Shown: positions 36,482 to 46,872 of the stretch, one piece after another
How the letters are laid out: each line of letters opens with the position of its first letter
Position numbering within the stretch: position 1 is the stretch's first letter
From: Aquamicrobium lusatiense
Lineage (GTDB): Bacteria > Pseudomonadota > Alphaproteobacteria > Rhizobiales > Rhizobiaceae
Length of the DNA stretch: 64,000 nucleotides
Direction of reading: 5' to 3'
NCBI RefSeq assembly: GCF_014201615.1
Contig: NZ_JACHEU010000004.1
Span: 124,001-188,000, forward strand
Notes under the pieces: model-generated
Told to the model about the DNA's origin: nothing
Database searches by the model: none
What the model saw: the letters and a program-made list of their open reading frames with translations, nothing else
Translations under genes and position numbers: made by a program

Positions 36482-37313
36482 GTCCATACTCCAGAATACG
36501 GAAGGTCAGGTCGTCCGGCGATGCGGCGACATTTGAATCACAACTCTATCCGTATCGTTCCGAATAAGGGACTTATTTAAGTCATTGGCTGGAAAGGAAG
36601 GCAGAATGGCGCGGCGGCATGGCCACGACAATGCATCGGAACGGTCGGTTCTCTCCCTGAATTCAGCAGGGCTGCCCGTCGTTTTCTGCCTTCTGCTGCG
36701 AAAATCCGGCTTCGCTGTCGAAATGCACATGAGGCGTGAAGGCCATGTTCCCGCCAGCCCGGCGTTCGCCGTTCCAAAGAAAAGCTCAAAGCGATCTGGT
36801 GCAGAACTCAGTTTGAAGCTGGCACAGGGATTGGCGTTGAAAATGGATGAGGCGATGAGCTTGCGGCAACATCTAAGATGGCCGGGAAAAGGTCCTGCCC
36901 GGCTGTCCTGCAAGCGACGGTCTTTCGGCGTCCGTAATCTGAAAATTCGGAAATCATCCGATATCTACATGAAATCACTATGGAAATCAGCCTGCTAAGG
37001 CGTGCATGAATACTGCGTCGACCTTGCCGGAATGACGAAACCGGAACGCTGACCTGTCTCGCATCCCGTTGGCCGAGACGGCACAAATTTCATCAGACTC
37101 GATATGCGTATTGCACTGCACGCCGTTGAGAAATTCGGTTCCGGCAATGATTCATTGTCAGGATGATGTTGTCATTGTCAGAAAAATCGCGCAACTGAGT
37201 GGCCGCCTGGTAGCTGGCGTGGTTCAGAAACTGCCCGATCAGTTTCTCGGAACCTTGCAGTACGGCTCCAGACGAGCGCCAATGGGATAAAGCGTGTTGC
37301 AGGGGAGATAAAC
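36482..37313. other. Divergent intergenic region ftsZ2 / pntA
   Basis: About 830 bp. Open frames up to 137 codons occur on both strands but have no recognisable product. Three copies of TTGTCA(G/T) lie within 27 bp (37155-37181), at spacings (14 and 6 nt) that do not fit a PHO box. GGGGAGA precedes the pntA start. Confidence 0.4.
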
Positions 37314-38885
37314 TTGAAGATCGGAGCATTAAGGGAAACTGCTGACGGCGAAAGCCGGGTGGCGTTGACGCCGGACTCGGCGCGGCATCTGCAGAAACTC
37401 GGTCATGAGTGTCTGGTTGAAGCCGGAGCCGGCGAGAAAGCCGGCATTACCGATGAAGCCTACGCCGAAGCGGGCGTCACGGTACTTGCCGATGCCAAAG
37501 CCGTAACCAAAGCCTCCGATCTGCTGGTCAAAGTCCGGGGTCCGGAAGCTGACGAGCTTGAGCGGATGCGTGAAGGGCAGACGCTCATCTCGTTCTTCTG
37601 GCCCGGCCAGAATCCCGAGCTTCTGGAACAGGCGAAGCGCAAGGGCGTCACGGTCGTCGCCATGGATATGGTGCCGCGCATCAGCCGTGCCCAGAAGATG
37701 GATGCCCTGTCTTCCATGGCCAATCTGGCCGGCTACCGCGCCGTCATTGAGGCCGCCAACAATTTCGGCCGTTTCTTCACCGGACAGGTGACGGCAGCCG
37801 GCAAGATTCCCCCCGCCCGGGTTCTGGTGGTGGGCGCCGGCGTGGCCGGTCTGGCCGCCATCGGCGCCAGCATCAGCCTCGGCGCCATCACCTATGCCTT
37901 CGACGTTCGTCCCGAAGTGGCCGAGCAGATCGAAAGCATGGGCGCGGAATTCGTGTTCCTCGATTTCGAACCGGCGCAGGATGGCTCGGCCACCGGCGGT
38001 TATGCCGCCCCATCCTCGCCTGAGTTCCACGCCAAGCAGCTTGCCAAGTTCCGTGAACTTGCGCCTCAGGTCGACATCGTCATCACCACGGCCCTCATCC
38101 CCGGCCGCCCGGCGCCCAAGCTGTGGACCGAGGACATGGTCAGGGCGATGAAGCGCGGATCGGTGGTCGTGGATCTGGCGGCCGAGCGTGGCGGCAATTG
38201 CGATCTGACGGTGCCGGACGAGCGCATCGTGACCGACAACGGCGTGACCATCATCGGTTACACCGATTTTCCGAGCCGCATGGCCGCACAGGCGTCCAGC
38301 CTCTACTCCAACAACATTCGCCACATGCTGAGCGATCTGACGCCCCAGAAAGACGGCGTCGTCGTTCACGACATGGAAGACGACGTGATCCGCGGCTCGA
38401 CGGTTGCGCATAAGGGCGAGATCACCTGGCCGCCCCCGCCGCCCAAGGTCAAGGCCATCGCGGCCGCCAAGCCAAGGGAGAAGCCGAAAGAGCTGACTGC
38501 ACAGGAGAAGCGGGCTCAGGAAGCGGCGGCCTTCAGGTCTCAGACCCGCAATCAGGTGGCCCTGCTCACCACCGGCGGCGTTCTGTTGCTGCTGGCCGGC
38601 TATTTCGCGCCCGCCAGCTTCATGTCGCACTTCATTGTCTTCGTGCTGGCCTGTTTCGTCGGCTTCCAGGTCATCTGGAATGTCAGCCACAGCCTGCACA
38701 CGCCCCTGATGGCGATCACCAACGCCATTTCCTCGATCATCATTCTGGGTGCGCTGCTTCAGATCGGTTCCGGCAGCTGGCTGGTGATCGTGCTGGCCGC
38801 ACTCTCCGTGCTGATGGCAGGCGTGAATATTTTCGGCGGCTTCCTCGTCACCCGGCGCATGCTCGCCATGTTCCAGAAGTCGTAA
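37314..38885 (+). CDS. pntA: NAD(P) transhydrogenase subunit alpha
   Basis: 523 residues from TTG 37314 (GGGGAGA 6 nt upstream; the protein then begins [18 protein letters not shown] as the family does). NAD(H)-binding domain I with [18 protein letters not shown], then a Pro-rich linker (about 375-400) and four C-terminal membrane helices, so this is the full-length fused form (not split PntAA/PntAB). With PntB it forms the proton-translocating transhydrogenase of the inner membrane, making NADPH from NADH. Twelve nucleotides separate it from pntB. Confidence 0.95.
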   Translation: MKIGALRETADGESRVALTPDSARHLQKLGHECLVEAGAGEKAGITDEAYAEAGVTVLADAKAVTKASDLLVKVRGPEADELERMREGQTLISFFWPGQNPELLEQAKRKGVTVVAMDMVPRISRAQKMDALSSMANLAGYRAVIEAANNFGRFFTGQVTAAGKIPPARVLVVGAGVAGLAAIGASISLGAITYAFDVRPEVAEQIESMGAEFVFLDFEPAQDGSATGGYAAPSSPEFHAKQLAKFRELAPQVDIVITTALIPGRPAPKLWTEDMVRAMKRGSVVVDLAAERGGNCDLTVPDERIVTDNGVTIIGYTDFPSRMAAQASSLYSNNIRHMLSDLTPQKDGVVVHDMEDDVIRGSTVAHKGEITWPPPPPKVKAIAAAKPREKPKELTAQEKRAQEAAAFRSQTRNQVALLTTGGVLLLLAGYFAPASFMSHFIVFVLACFVGFQVIWNVSHSLHTPLMAITNAISSIIILGALLQIGSGSWLVIVLAALSVLMAGVNIFGGFLVTRRMLAMFQKS

Positions 38886-38896
38886 GGGAGAGGGTT

Positions 38897-40330
38897 ATGG
38901 AAATCGGTTTCACAACCGCCGCCTATATCGTCGCGGCAGTCCTGTTCATCCTCTCTCTCGGTGGCCTGTCGGGTCAGGAAAGCGCCAAACGCGCCGTCTG
39001 GTACGGCATCGTCGGCATGGCACTGGCGGTCATAGCCACGCTCGCAGGTGCGGGTTCGGGTCTCTGGCAGCTTTCGCTGGCCGTTCTCATCGTCGGGGGC
39101 GCCGCCGGCTGGATCGTCGCCCAGCGGGTGCAGATGACCGAAATGCCTCAGCTTGTGGCCGCCATGCATTCGCTGGTGGGTCTGGCTGCCGTGTTCATCG
39201 GCTTCAACACCCATATCGAGATGACCGGCGTGGCAGCAATGGCGGCGGACGCACGCCTTGCCCTGACCGGATTCGCCGCCGGCATCGCGCATAAAACCCC
39301 CGCCGAAATCTCCATCCTGCGGGTGGAAACCTTCCTCGGCGTCTTCATCGGCGCGGTGACCTTCACCGGGTCGGTGATCGCCTTCGGCAAGCTCGCGGGC
39401 AAGGTGGACGGCAAGGCAAAGAAGCTGCCCGGCGGTCACATCCTCAATGCGAGCGCCGCGCTCATCTCGCTGGTGCTGCTCGTCGTCTATCTGAACACGG
39501 CCAGCACCGCTGCGCTGGTTGTGATGACGGTGGCGGCGCTGTTCATCGGCTATCACCTGATCATGGGCATCGGCGGCGCCGATATGCCGGTCGTCGTGTC
39601 GATGCTGAACAGCTATTCGGGCTGGGCAGCGGCAGCGATCGGCTTCTCGCTGTCGAACGATCTGCTGATCGTGACCGGTGCGCTGGTCGGTTCGTCCGGC
39701 GCGATCCTGTCCTACATCATGTGCAAGGCGATGAACCGTTCCTTCATTTCCGTCATCCTTGGCGGGTTCGGCACGACGACGGGCCCTGCCATGGAAATCG
39801 AAGGCGAGCAGATCGCCATCGACGTCGACGGTGTGGCGGCAACGCTGAACGAGGCCGACAGTGTCATCATCGTGCCCGGCTATGGCATGGCGGTGGCGCA
39901 GGCCCAGCAGTCCGTTTCCGAGCTGACCCGCAAGCTGCGGGCCGCCGGCAAGAATGTGCGCTTCGCCATTCATCCGGTCGCCGGGCGGTTGCCGGGTCAC
40001 ATGAACGTGCTGCTGGCAGAGGCGAAGGTGCCTTATGACATCGTTCTGGAAATGGACGAGATCAACGAGGACTTCCCGGAAACGGACGTTGCGATCGTCA
40101 TCGGCTCCAACGACATCGTCAACCCGGCCGCGCAGGAAGACCCCAATAGTCCGATTGCCGGAATGCCGGTGCTTGAAGTGTGGAAGGCCAAGCAGGTTTT
40201 CGTGTCGAAGCGCGGTCAGGGAACCGGCTATTCCGGCATCGAAAATCCGCTCTTCTACAAAGAGAACACCCGCATGTTCTATGGCGACGCCAAGAAGAGC
40301 CTCGACCAGCTCCTGCCGCTGATCGGCTGA
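38897..40330 (+). CDS. pntB: NAD(P) transhydrogenase subunit beta
   Basis: 477 residues. About nine membrane helices in the first 270 residues (domain II proton channel), then the NADP(H)-binding domain III with [33 protein letters not shown] and [16 protein letters not shown], ending in [20 protein letters not shown] lies before the ATG. Forms the complex with PntA. Confidence 0.95.
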   Translation: MEIGFTTAAYIVAAVLFILSLGGLSGQESAKRAVWYGIVGMALAVIATLAGAGSGLWQLSLAVLIVGGAAGWIVAQRVQMTEMPQLVAAMHSLVGLAAVFIGFNTHIEMTGVAAMAADARLALTGFAAGIAHKTPAEISILRVETFLGVFIGAVTFTGSVIAFGKLAGKVDGKAKKLPGGHILNASAALISLVLLVVYLNTASTAALVVMTVAALFIGYHLIMGIGGADMPVVVSMLNSYSGWAAAAIGFSLSNDLLIVTGALVGSSGAILSYIMCKAMNRSFISVILGGFGTTTGPAMEIEGEQIAIDVDGVAATLNEADSVIIVPGYGMAVAQAQQSVSELTRKLRAAGKNVRFAIHPVAGRLPGHMNVLLAEAKVPYDIVLEMDEINEDFPETDVAIVIGSNDIVNPAAQEDPNSPIAGMPVLEVWKAKQVFVSKRGQGTGYSGIENPLFYKENTRMFYGDAKKSLDQLLPLIG

Positions 40331-40348
40331 AAACCGGCTCCGTAAGAT

Positions 40349-40380
40349 TGCTCCCGGCAAGGATATGCTTGCCGGGAGCA
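40349..40380 (+). terminator. Terminator after pntAB
   Basis: TGCTCCCGGCAAG (40349-40361) pairs perfectly with CTTGCCGGGAGCA (40368-40380), a 13-bp stem with a 6-nt loop 19 nt past the pntB stop. It lacks a clear U-tract. Confidence 0.7.
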
Positions 40381-40693
40381 TGAAGTTCAAGGCCTGACCG
40401 GGCAGGCGGGCTTTTGCGAACCTTCGGAAAATACCCGCCACTTCTTCTGACGCGTGCCGGCAACGCATTTGCGTGTGACCCTGACGATGGGGCGCTGCGA
40501 CCACGCGAAATCATGACCGGCCTACCGGTCATGAATGACGAGTTCCCGAACACACGTCTCGAAGACCGTCAGGACATCGGTGCCGATCGGCAAAGATGCT
40601 GTCAATGTCGGTAGATGAACGACGTGATCGCCCTGCGCCGATCATGAAGCCGCTGCTGAAAACGGCCTCCCTCACGGATGCCGTGATTTCAGA
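40381..40693. other. Intergenic region, no gene seen
   Basis: About 310 bp between the pntAB terminator and the end of the leftward amidotransferase gene. A short hairpin CGTGAT-TTCAG-ATCACG (40682-40698) overlaps that stop codon. Otherwise nothing recognisable. Confidence 0.4.
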
Positions 40694-41476
40694 TCACGCC
40701 TTTGCCTGAATGGCTTCCTGTTCCGGAAAGCGTCGCGCGGCATGGGCGCGCACGTCGTCGCCGAACGCGCGAAACAGCTTTTGCGACACCGGGTCGTTTT
40801 CGGCTGCGAATTCGGGATGCCATTGCACGCCCATGGCGAAGCTGCGTGCATCCTGTACCGATACGGCCTCGGCAATGCCGTCCCCGGCGGCCGCTTCCAC
40901 AACGATGCCGCTGCCGGGCCGCGCGATCGCCTGCCGGTGAAGCGAGTTGACCATCACGGGCTCATCGCCGATCAGCCCCGCCAGATGCGAGCCGGGGGCG
41001 GCCCGGATGCTGTGTTTCACCGCAAAGCGCTCCGCGCGATCCGGCGACTGCGGCGCGCGGTGGTCGAGATTGCCGTCGATGGACTGGATTTCCGTCTGCA
41101 GCGTGCCACCGCGCGCGACGTTCAGCTCCTGCAGGCCGCGGCAGATCGCCAGCAGCGGCAAGCCGCGCTTCAGGGCAAGCTCCAGCAAGGCGAAGCTGGT
41201 TGCGTCGCGGGCCGGATCGTAGGGCTCGTTGGCAGGGCTGACCTCGCCTCCGTAGAGCGCGGGATAGACGTTGGAAACCGAGCCGGTGAGCAGCAGTCCG
41301 TCCACGGCGTCGAGCACGGCCTCGCAGTCGAGTTCCTTCCCGAGGTTCGGCACCAGAAGCGGCGTGACGTCGGCCGCGCGCGCGGCTGCCATGACATACT
41401 GGCGCTGCGTGGCGAACCATTCGGTTCCGGCGAACTCGATGGTGTCGGTGGCGACGGCGACGCAGGGCCTTGCCAT
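40694..41476 (-). CDS. Gamma-glutamyl-gamma-aminobutyrate hydrolase family protein (PuuD-like)
   Basis: 260 residues from ATG 41476, which overlaps the preceding stop (TGATG). A class I glutamine-amidotransferase fold with nucleophile Cys112 in LAICRGLQELN and the His/Glu of GVQWHPEF. In the gamma-glutamylated putrescine route PuuD releases GABA and glutamate. The upstream partners here are a PuuA-like ligase and a PuuC-like aldehyde dehydrogenase on the same strand, so the set is self-consistent except that no PuuB oxidase is present; an aminotransferase at 49702 may take that role. The exact amine is not known. Confidence 0.83.
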   Translation of the reverse strand: MARPCVAVATDTIEFAGTEWFATQRQYVMAAARAADVTPLLVPNLGKELDCEAVLDAVDGLLLTGSVSNVYPALYGGEVSPANEPYDPARDATSFALLELALKRGLPLLAICRGLQELNVARGGTLQTEIQSIDGNLDHRAPQSPDRAERFAVKHSIRAAPGSHLAGLIGDEPVMVNSLHRQAIARPGSGIVVEAAAGDGIAEAVSVQDARSFAMGVQWHPEFAAENDPVSQKLFRAFGDDVRAHAARRFPEQEAIQAKA

Positions 41477-42837
41477 CACACCATCTCCATATAGGTTTCG
41501 AGCTCGAAGCTGCCGACCTTGCGGGCAAAGGTATCGGCTTCCTGCTGCTTGCAGGCGACGAAGGCATCGCGCAGTTCCGGAGCGAAAAGCGCCTGCATCA
41601 GTTTGCCCTGCTCGAATGCGGCGATCGCCGCCAGCCAGTCTGACGGCAGGCGCGGCAGATCGTGGGAATCGACATCCATGGCGATGGGCTGGCCGGGATC
41701 GCAGGCCTCTTCCATGCCGATCAGGGCCGAACCCAGCACGCTAGCCAGAACCAGATAGGGATTGGCATCGGCGCCGGCGACGCGGTGCTCGATGCGGCGC
41801 GCCTTGTGCGATCCGCCGGGAATGCGGATCGCCACCATCCGGTTCTCATAGCCCCATGCCACGGCGGTGGGCGCATAGGATTTGGGCCGCAGCCGGCGGT
41901 AGGAGTTGAAGTGCGGCGCGAAGATGAGCGTGCTCTGCGCCATGCCGCGCAAAAGCCCGCCGACGGCGTGGCGCATGATGTCCGTGCCCTTCTCGGTGCC
42001 GTCGTCGAAGACATTGTTGCCATCGCCGTCGAGCAGGCTGAAATGCACATGCAGGCCGCTGCCCGCCCGGTCGCCATAGGGCTTGGCCATGAAGCTGGCG
42101 ATGAAGCCGTGCTTGCGGGCGATGCCGCGCACCACCCGCTTGAACAGGATGGCGTCGTCCGCCGCCTTCAGCGCATCGGCGACGTGGTTGAGGTTGATCT
42201 CGAACTGGCCGACCCCGTTCTCGGCAATGGTGGTGTCGACGGGAATGTTCTGCGCCCGGCAGGCGGCATAGACTTCCGAGATGAAGGTCTCGAACGCGTC
42301 CAGTTCGTCGATGGACAGGGCTCCATCCGCATTGAGCCTCCTGCCGTTCACCGGCGAGACCGGCCCGACGGGTTCATTGGAGGCGGCATCGAACAGATAG
42401 AATTCAAGCTCGGTGGCAACGACCGGCGTGAGGCCGCGCGCGGCATACCGCCTCTGGATTTCCGCCAGCGCCTGTCTGGGATCTCCCGGAAAGGGCCGCC
42501 CGTCATCATAGGCGAGCGTGAGCGGGATGAGGGCGGTCGGCAGAGGTGTCCAGTCCACGGGAACGATCGGCCGGCCGGTCCAGTGGCACACCGCATCGGA
42601 ATCGCCGGTGCTGTAGACCAGCGGATTGCCTTCGATGTCCTCTCCCCAGATGTCCATGCCGATCAGCGAATAGGCCATCCGCATGCCGCCATCGAGCGCC
42701 TTGCGCGCCTGATCGGCGGCAATGCGCTTGCCGCGCATCACCCCGTTGAGGTCGCATATGGCGACGCGCACGCTTTCCACCTGCGGATTGTTTTCAAGCC
42801 ACGCGATCGCGGCATTCCGGCTTTCCTCAGACTGCAA
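41476..42837 (-). CDS. Glutamine synthetase family protein (gamma-glutamyl-amine ligase, PuuA-like)
   Basis: 453 residues; TTG start at 42837 with GGGAGAA 8 nt upstream. N-terminal beta-grasp domain and C-terminal catalytic domain: ELEFYLFDA, ENGVGQFEINL, GSGLHVHFSLLD (metal and glutamate ligands) and IRIPGGSHKARRIEHRVAGADANPYL. It is shorter than and unlike GlnA (no adenylylation loop) and fits the gamma-glutamylpolyamine synthetases that ligate glutamate to putrescine or related amines with ATP. Second gene of a three-gene unit with aldehyde dehydrogenase and PuuD-like hydrolase. Confidence 0.85.
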   Translation of the reverse strand: MQSEESRNAAIAWLENNPQVESVRVAICDLNGVMRGKRIAADQARKALDGGMRMAYSLIGMDIWGEDIEGNPLVYSTGDSDAVCHWTGRPIVPVDWTPLPTALIPLTLAYDDGRPFPGDPRQALAEIQRRYAARGLTPVVATELEFYLFDAASNEPVGPVSPVNGRRLNADGALSIDELDAFETFISEVYAACRAQNIPVDTTIAENGVGQFEINLNHVADALKAADDAILFKRVVRGIARKHGFIASFMAKPYGDRAGSGLHVHFSLLDGDGNNVFDDGTEKGTDIMRHAVGGLLRGMAQSTLIFAPHFNSYRRLRPKSYAPTAVAWGYENRMVAIRIPGGSHKARRIEHRVAGADANPYLVLASVLGSALIGMEEACDPGQPIAMDVDSHDLPRLPSDWLAAIAAFEQGKLMQALFAPELRDAFVACKQQEADTFARKVGSFELETYMEMV

Positions 42838-42852
42838 TCATTTCTCCCGTTG

Positions 42853-44343
42853 TCAGTGACGATGGCGGATCCAGGTGGTCCGCAGTGCAGTGTATTTGTC
42901 GACGGCGTGGCGCGAGAGGTCGCGTCCGTTGCCGGATTGGCGAAAGCCGCCGAAAGGGACGGCGGGATTGACGGGGTCGACGACGTTCACCGCCACCACG
43001 CCGGCCACGATGCGTTCCGAAACCCGGTGGGCGCGCGACAGGTCGTCGGTGAAGATCGAGGCAGCGAGCCCGTAGATGCTGGCATTGGCGAGGCGGACGG
43101 CCTCGTCCTCATGCTCGAACGTCGAGACAGAGAGCACGGGTCCGAAAATCTCCTCCTGCATGATCGACGCTTCCTGCCGCACGCCGGTGAAGATGGTCGG
43201 CTCTATGAAGCTGCCCGCTCCGTTCACCGTGGCCGTGCAGCCTCCGGTGGCAAGGTCGGCCTCCCGCTTTCCGGCCTCCACATAGCGCATGACGGTGGCG
43301 GCGTGCCTGGCATCGACCATGGCGCCGAGGCCGGAAGCGGGATCGAGCGGGTCGCCGGGGCGGTGACGCCCGGCGCGCTGCACCAGAAGATCGGTGAGCC
43401 GGCGGGCAATCGGGGCATGAACATAGAGGCGGGAAGAGGCCGAGCACACCTGCCCCTGATTGTAGAAGATGCCGGCGGCGATCTGGTCAGCGGCATGATC
43501 GAGATCGGCGCAGTCGGAAAAGACGATTGCGGGGGACTTTCCGCCGCACTCGAGCCAGACCTGCTTCATGTTGGATTCGCCCGCATAGCGCAGGAACAGC
43601 TTGCCGACGGCGGTGGAGCCGGTGAAGGCCAGGCAATCGACATCCATGTGGCGGCCAAGCGCTTGCCCGGCGGTTTCGCCAAGCCCCGGCACCACATTGA
43701 GCACGCCTGCCGGAATGCCGGCCTCAAGCGCCAGCTCGCCAAGGCGCAGGGCGGTGAAGGGCGACTGCTCGGCCGGCTTCAGCACCACGCTGTTGCCGGC
43801 AACCAGTGCGGGAATGCACTTCCACACCGCCATGTTGAAGGGGAAGTTCCATGGCACCACCGCGCCGATGACACCCAGCGGCACACGCCGCACGATGCCG
43901 AGATTGCCGGGCGGCAGCGGCGCCACCTCGTCATAGATCTTGTCGGCTTCCTCCGCATGCCACTGAAGAATGCTGATGGCGTTGGCGATGTCGTTGTCGT
44001 GGGCATCGCGCACCAGCTTGCCCATGTCCAGCGATTCCAGAACCGCCAGCCGGGGCAGTTCCACCCGCAGCAGTTCCGCCAGTTTCAGGAGCACGGCCTT
44101 GCGCTCGGCCGGCGCGCGGTCGCGCCACACGCCCTGCTCGAAACTGCGGCGCGCGGCGGCGACGGCAAGATCGATGTCGCGGCCGTCGCAGGCGGCCACC
44201 TCGGCCAGCACCTTGCCGGTGGCCGGGTTCACCGATGCGAAGGTTTGCCCCGACACTGCCGGCACCTTGCGGCCATCGATGATGGCGAGCGTGGGAAAGC
44301 TCACGGTCTCTGCCAACTGGTGCCAGTCGGTGCAATCGGCCAT
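42853..44343 (-). CDS. NAD(P)-dependent aldehyde dehydrogenase (PuuC/betaine-aldehyde type)
   Basis: 496 residues; ATG 44343 with AGGAG 6 nt upstream. Canonical ALDH: PWNFPFNMAVWK, FTGSTAVGK (nucleotide loop), general base in LECGGKSP, nucleophile Cys in NQGQVCSASSR, and EEIFGPVLSV. Related to PuuC and gamma-glutamyl-gamma-aminobutyraldehyde dehydrogenases. First gene of the leftward unit; the 17-bp dyad at 44461-44477 is 118 bp upstream, shared with the divergent MOSC-reductase gene. Confidence 0.87.
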   Translation of the reverse strand: MADCTDWHQLAETVSFPTLAIIDGRKVPAVSGQTFASVNPATGKVLAEVAACDGRDIDLAVAAARRSFEQGVWRDRAPAERKAVLLKLAELLRVELPRLAVLESLDMGKLVRDAHDNDIANAISILQWHAEEADKIYDEVAPLPPGNLGIVRRVPLGVIGAVVPWNFPFNMAVWKCIPALVAGNSVVLKPAEQSPFTALRLGELALEAGIPAGVLNVVPGLGETAGQALGRHMDVDCLAFTGSTAVGKLFLRYAGESNMKQVWLECGGKSPAIVFSDCADLDHAADQIAAGIFYNQGQVCSASSRLYVHAPIARRLTDLLVQRAGRHRPGDPLDPASGLGAMVDARHAATVMRYVEAGKREADLATGGCTATVNGAGSFIEPTIFTGVRQEASIMQEEIFGPVLSVSTFEHEDEAVRLANASIYGLAASIFTDDLSRAHRVSERIVAGVVAVNVVDPVNPAVPFGGFRQSGNGRDLSRHAVDKYTALRTTWIRHRH

Positions 44344-44634
44344 GTGAACTCCTCTCAGGCGGCATGGATGAATCTGGATTTCAGGGTATTGCAGGAACGG
44401 CTTGTCGTTGAAAAAGCGAATTTCTTCGACCCGTCATTCCATTTTCATCCTGATACATTGTGCGATCTGCGATCGCAATATATATGTGCAGAAATTCTTG
44501 AATCACGGCGCGAAGACGGCGTGCGCGAAGCCATGCCTTCCGAAGCGGGCCGACCCCTGAGGCGGGTGCTGGGCCATGCCTGAGCCGCGCAAGAGTTCTG
44601 TACGACGACGAAATCCGCCTATACTGGATGACGA
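44344..44634. other. Divergent promoter region of the amine-catabolism and MOSC-reductase genes
   Basis: About 290 bp, locally AT-rich at 44430-44500. Its only recognisable element is the first copy of the 17-bp dyad followed by ATATATAT. An 86-codon frame on the minus strand crosses the dyad but has no gene-like features. Confidence 0.5.
44461..44477. promoter_or_regulatory. 17-bp dyad operator, copy 1
   Basis: TGCGATC-TGC-GATCGCA: a perfect 7-bp inverted repeat with a 3-bp spacer, directly followed by ATATATAT. It lies between two divergent units (starts at 44343 and 44635). The 23 bp from 44462 to 44484 are identical to copy 2 at 46730-46752. Confidence 0.8.
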
Positions 44635-46569
44635 ATGACAACTGCGCCCATGACCATCGCCGGCCTGACGATCTTCCCGCTGAAGTCGGCGCGGGGGATG
44701 CCGGTGCTGTCGGCGCGTGTCGGCTCCAAGGGGCTTCTCGACGACCGCTCGATGATGGTCGTCGACGAGACGGGCTGCGCCATCACCGCGCGCGCTGCTC
44801 CGCTGCTGATGCAGGTCAGGGTGGTGCTGGATGGCGGCGAGGTGATCCTGTTCGCGCCGGGCAGGCCGCCGATCGGATTTCGCCGGGAAGAGCTGAAGCC
44901 TGCCTGCGGGCCGGTTTCCGTGTGGGGTAGCGAGGTTTCAGCCGGCGATGCCGGCGATGCGGTGGCGGACTGGCTTTGCGGGCATCTGGAACGGCCATGC
45001 CGGCTGGTGGTGCAGGACGACCGTCAGCCCCGCGCACTCGACATCGGCAGTGGCGGGGTCGTCAGCCTTGCCGATACCGCGCCGCTTCTGCTGGCCAGCA
45101 CGGCGTCGCTGAAAGAACTGAACCTCTATCTCGAGCAGCCGGTGGAAATGGACCGGTTCCGGCCGAATGTCGTGGTGGCGGGCGAGCTTCCCTTCGACGA
45201 GGACGCATGGGCCGAAATTCGTATCGGCGACATGCGCTTCGAGGTCGCCGGGGCCTGCGACCGGTGCATGATGACCACGCTTGACCCCGCGAGCGGTCAG
45301 GCGCGTCAGGATCACGAGCCGCTGAGCATGCTGGGAAAGCAGCGGCGGGGTGAAGACGGCAAGGTCTATTTCGGCCAGTTCCTGATTCCGCATTCGGCCG
45401 GCCGTATCCATCTCGGCGATGCGGTCGAGGTCCTGTCGCGCAGGAAGCCGGTGGCGCTGCTGCCGGGTTCGGCGCGGAAGGTCACGCGCCTGCCCACGGC
45501 GGCCGCGCAGGGGCTTCAGTCCGGCAGCCGGCAGGTGGAGCTTACATGTGTGGCGGTGATTGACGAGACGAACGACATGAAGACATTCCGCTTCGTGGCG
45601 GAGCCGTCCTTCACCTATTCGCCCGGCCAGTTCATAACGCTGATGCCCGTCATCGACGGCGAGATCGTGCGCCGCAGCTATACGATCTCGTCCTCTCCCT
45701 CGCGGCCCCTGCACATGTCGGTGACCGTCAAGCGGGCGCAGGACGGTTTCGTGTCGTGCTGGCTGCATGAGAACCTGCGTGTCGGCGACCGGCTTCAGGC
45801 CTCCGGTCCGAACGGAAAGTTTCATCTGGGCGCCGCCGGGGATGCGAAGAAGCTGTTTCTGGTCTCGGCGGGAAGCGGCGTGACGCCGATGATCTCGATC
45901 CTGCGCACCATTGCCGATGCCAATCTCGATCGGGATGTCGTCTACCACCACAGTGCCCGAACCGCGGCCGACATGCCGTTCCGGGACGAACTGAAACTGC
46001 TCCAGCATCAGCTCGGCGACCGGCTGCGCATTTCCTGGAATCTTTCCGCGAAAGGCGCGGACGATGCCGTTGATGCGCCGGGCATTGTGCATGCCGGCAG
46101 GTTCGACGAGAGCATGGCGCAGATCGTCTGCCCCGACCTGTCCGATCGCATCGCCTTCTGCTGCGGCCCGACGGGCTTCCGCAACAAGGTGCGCGATGTG
46201 TGCACCAGCCTGGCGGCGCAACCGGCGCTGGCCTATCTGGAAGAGAGTTTCGGGGCGGACGAAAGCGCTGTCGATCTTCCCCCGATCGGGCGCTACAGCG
46301 TTTCGTTCCAGCGGTCCGGTAAGACCGTGGAGGGAGAGGGCACCACCACGCTTCTCGCGCTGGCGCGCGGTGCCGGCGTCAAAATCCAGTCCGATTGCGA
46401 GGCCGGTATCTGCGGCTCATGCCGTTGCACCGTGGTAACTGGGGACTGGCGCATCGCGGCCAATGCTGCCGACCGCGACCGGTCCGTGCTTTCGGATGAG
46501 GAAAAGGCGGCGAATGTGGTTCTCGCCTGCTCGACCTCCCCCATAGGCGATGTCGTCGTGGAGCTCTGA
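44635..46569 (+). CDS. MOSC-domain (mARC/YcbX-like) molybdoenzyme fused to a flavin and 2Fe-2S reductase
   Basis: 644 residues. MOSC_N (about 8-110) and MOSC (about 130-270) domains with FRPNVVVAG and ACDRCMMTTLDP. Cys211 of the DRC triplet aligns with the molybdenum-ligand Cys of human mARC1 (SRC). There follow an FAD-binding barrel (about 300-400, RRSYTISSSPS), an NAD-binding domain (about 405-530, VSAGSGVTPMISIL, FCCGPTGF) and a plant-type 2Fe-2S ferredoxin (about 550-644, CEAGICGSC then a distal Cys). In mARC systems the MOSC protein reduces N-hydroxylated substrates using separate reductases; here the whole electron chain is one polypeptide. It could instead serve a Rieske oxygenase. Shares operator copy 1 with the divergent amine genes. 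Confidence 0.82.
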   Translation: MTTAPMTIAGLTIFPLKSARGMPVLSARVGSKGLLDDRSMMVVDETGCAITARAAPLLMQVRVVLDGGEVILFAPGRPPIGFRREELKPACGPVSVWGSEVSAGDAGDAVADWLCGHLERPCRLVVQDDRQPRALDIGSGGVVSLADTAPLLLASTASLKELNLYLEQPVEMDRFRPNVVVAGELPFDEDAWAEIRIGDMRFEVAGACDRCMMTTLDPASGQARQDHEPLSMLGKQRRGEDGKVYFGQFLIPHSAGRIHLGDAVEVLSRRKPVALLPGSARKVTRLPTAAAQGLQSGSRQVELTCVAVIDETNDMKTFRFVAEPSFTYSPGQFITLMPVIDGEIVRRSYTISSSPSRPLHMSVTVKRAQDGFVSCWLHENLRVGDRLQASGPNGKFHLGAAGDAKKLFLVSAGSGVTPMISILRTIADANLDRDVVYHHSARTAADMPFRDELKLLQHQLGDRLRISWNLSAKGADDAVDAPGIVHAGRFDESMAQIVCPDLSDRIAFCCGPTGFRNKVRDVCTSLAAQPALAYLEESFGADESAVDLPPIGRYSVSFQRSGKTVEGEGTTTLLALARGAGVKIQSDCEAGICGSCRCTVVTGDWRIAANAADRDRSVLSDEEKAANVVLACSTSPIGDVVVEL

Positions 46570-46872
46570 AGGGGTAGCTCTTTGTCTGCGCAGATGCCCT
46601 GAAGCAGGCGCTGTTTTGTGGAGTTCACCAAAGAGGTATCATTTTGTCAGCTTTTATATAACTCTCTGATAAAAAGGTTTATTGCTGCTTTCTGTGAGCA
46701 GAATAAAAATTCATGCCTCGCACAATTGCGCGATCTGCGATCGCAATATATAGAGATATAAGCGCCTTGCGGATCATGATCCGGTCATGACATTCTGCGC
46801 AGGCTAGGGCGGGCTTCGGCTGGTGCCTTGACAGGTCGAAATCATCCGGGAGCGGGGAGGCGATCCAGACGA
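46570..46872. other. Promoter region with operator copy 2
   Basis: About 300 bp, AT-rich at 46620-46765, holding the second 17-bp dyad and a TATATA stretch. No gene seen. GGGGAGG ends 12 nt before the ATG at 46873. Confidence 0.5.
46729..46745. promoter_or_regulatory. 17-bp dyad operator, copy 2
   Basis: Same dyad as copy 1 with one end position changed (CGCGATC-TGC-GATCGCA) and the same AATATATA tail. It is 127 bp before the dehydrogenase start at 46873. Confidence 0.8.

Noticed and set aside
36585..36998. 137-codon frame between ftsZ2 and pntA
   Set aside because: No homology that I recognise and poor codon pattern.
37155..37181. Three TTGTCA repeats as a PHO box for pntAB
   Set aside because: Spacing of 14 and 6 nt instead of 11 nt.
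41662..44583. Plus-strand frame of 973 codons
   Set aside because: Antisense of the glutamine synthetase-like and aldehyde dehydrogenase genes; a typical GC-rich shadow.
44381..44641. 86-codon minus-strand frame crossing operator copy 1
   Set aside because: Overlaps a promoter and shares with a frame at 46679-46891 only the residues encoded by the operator itself.
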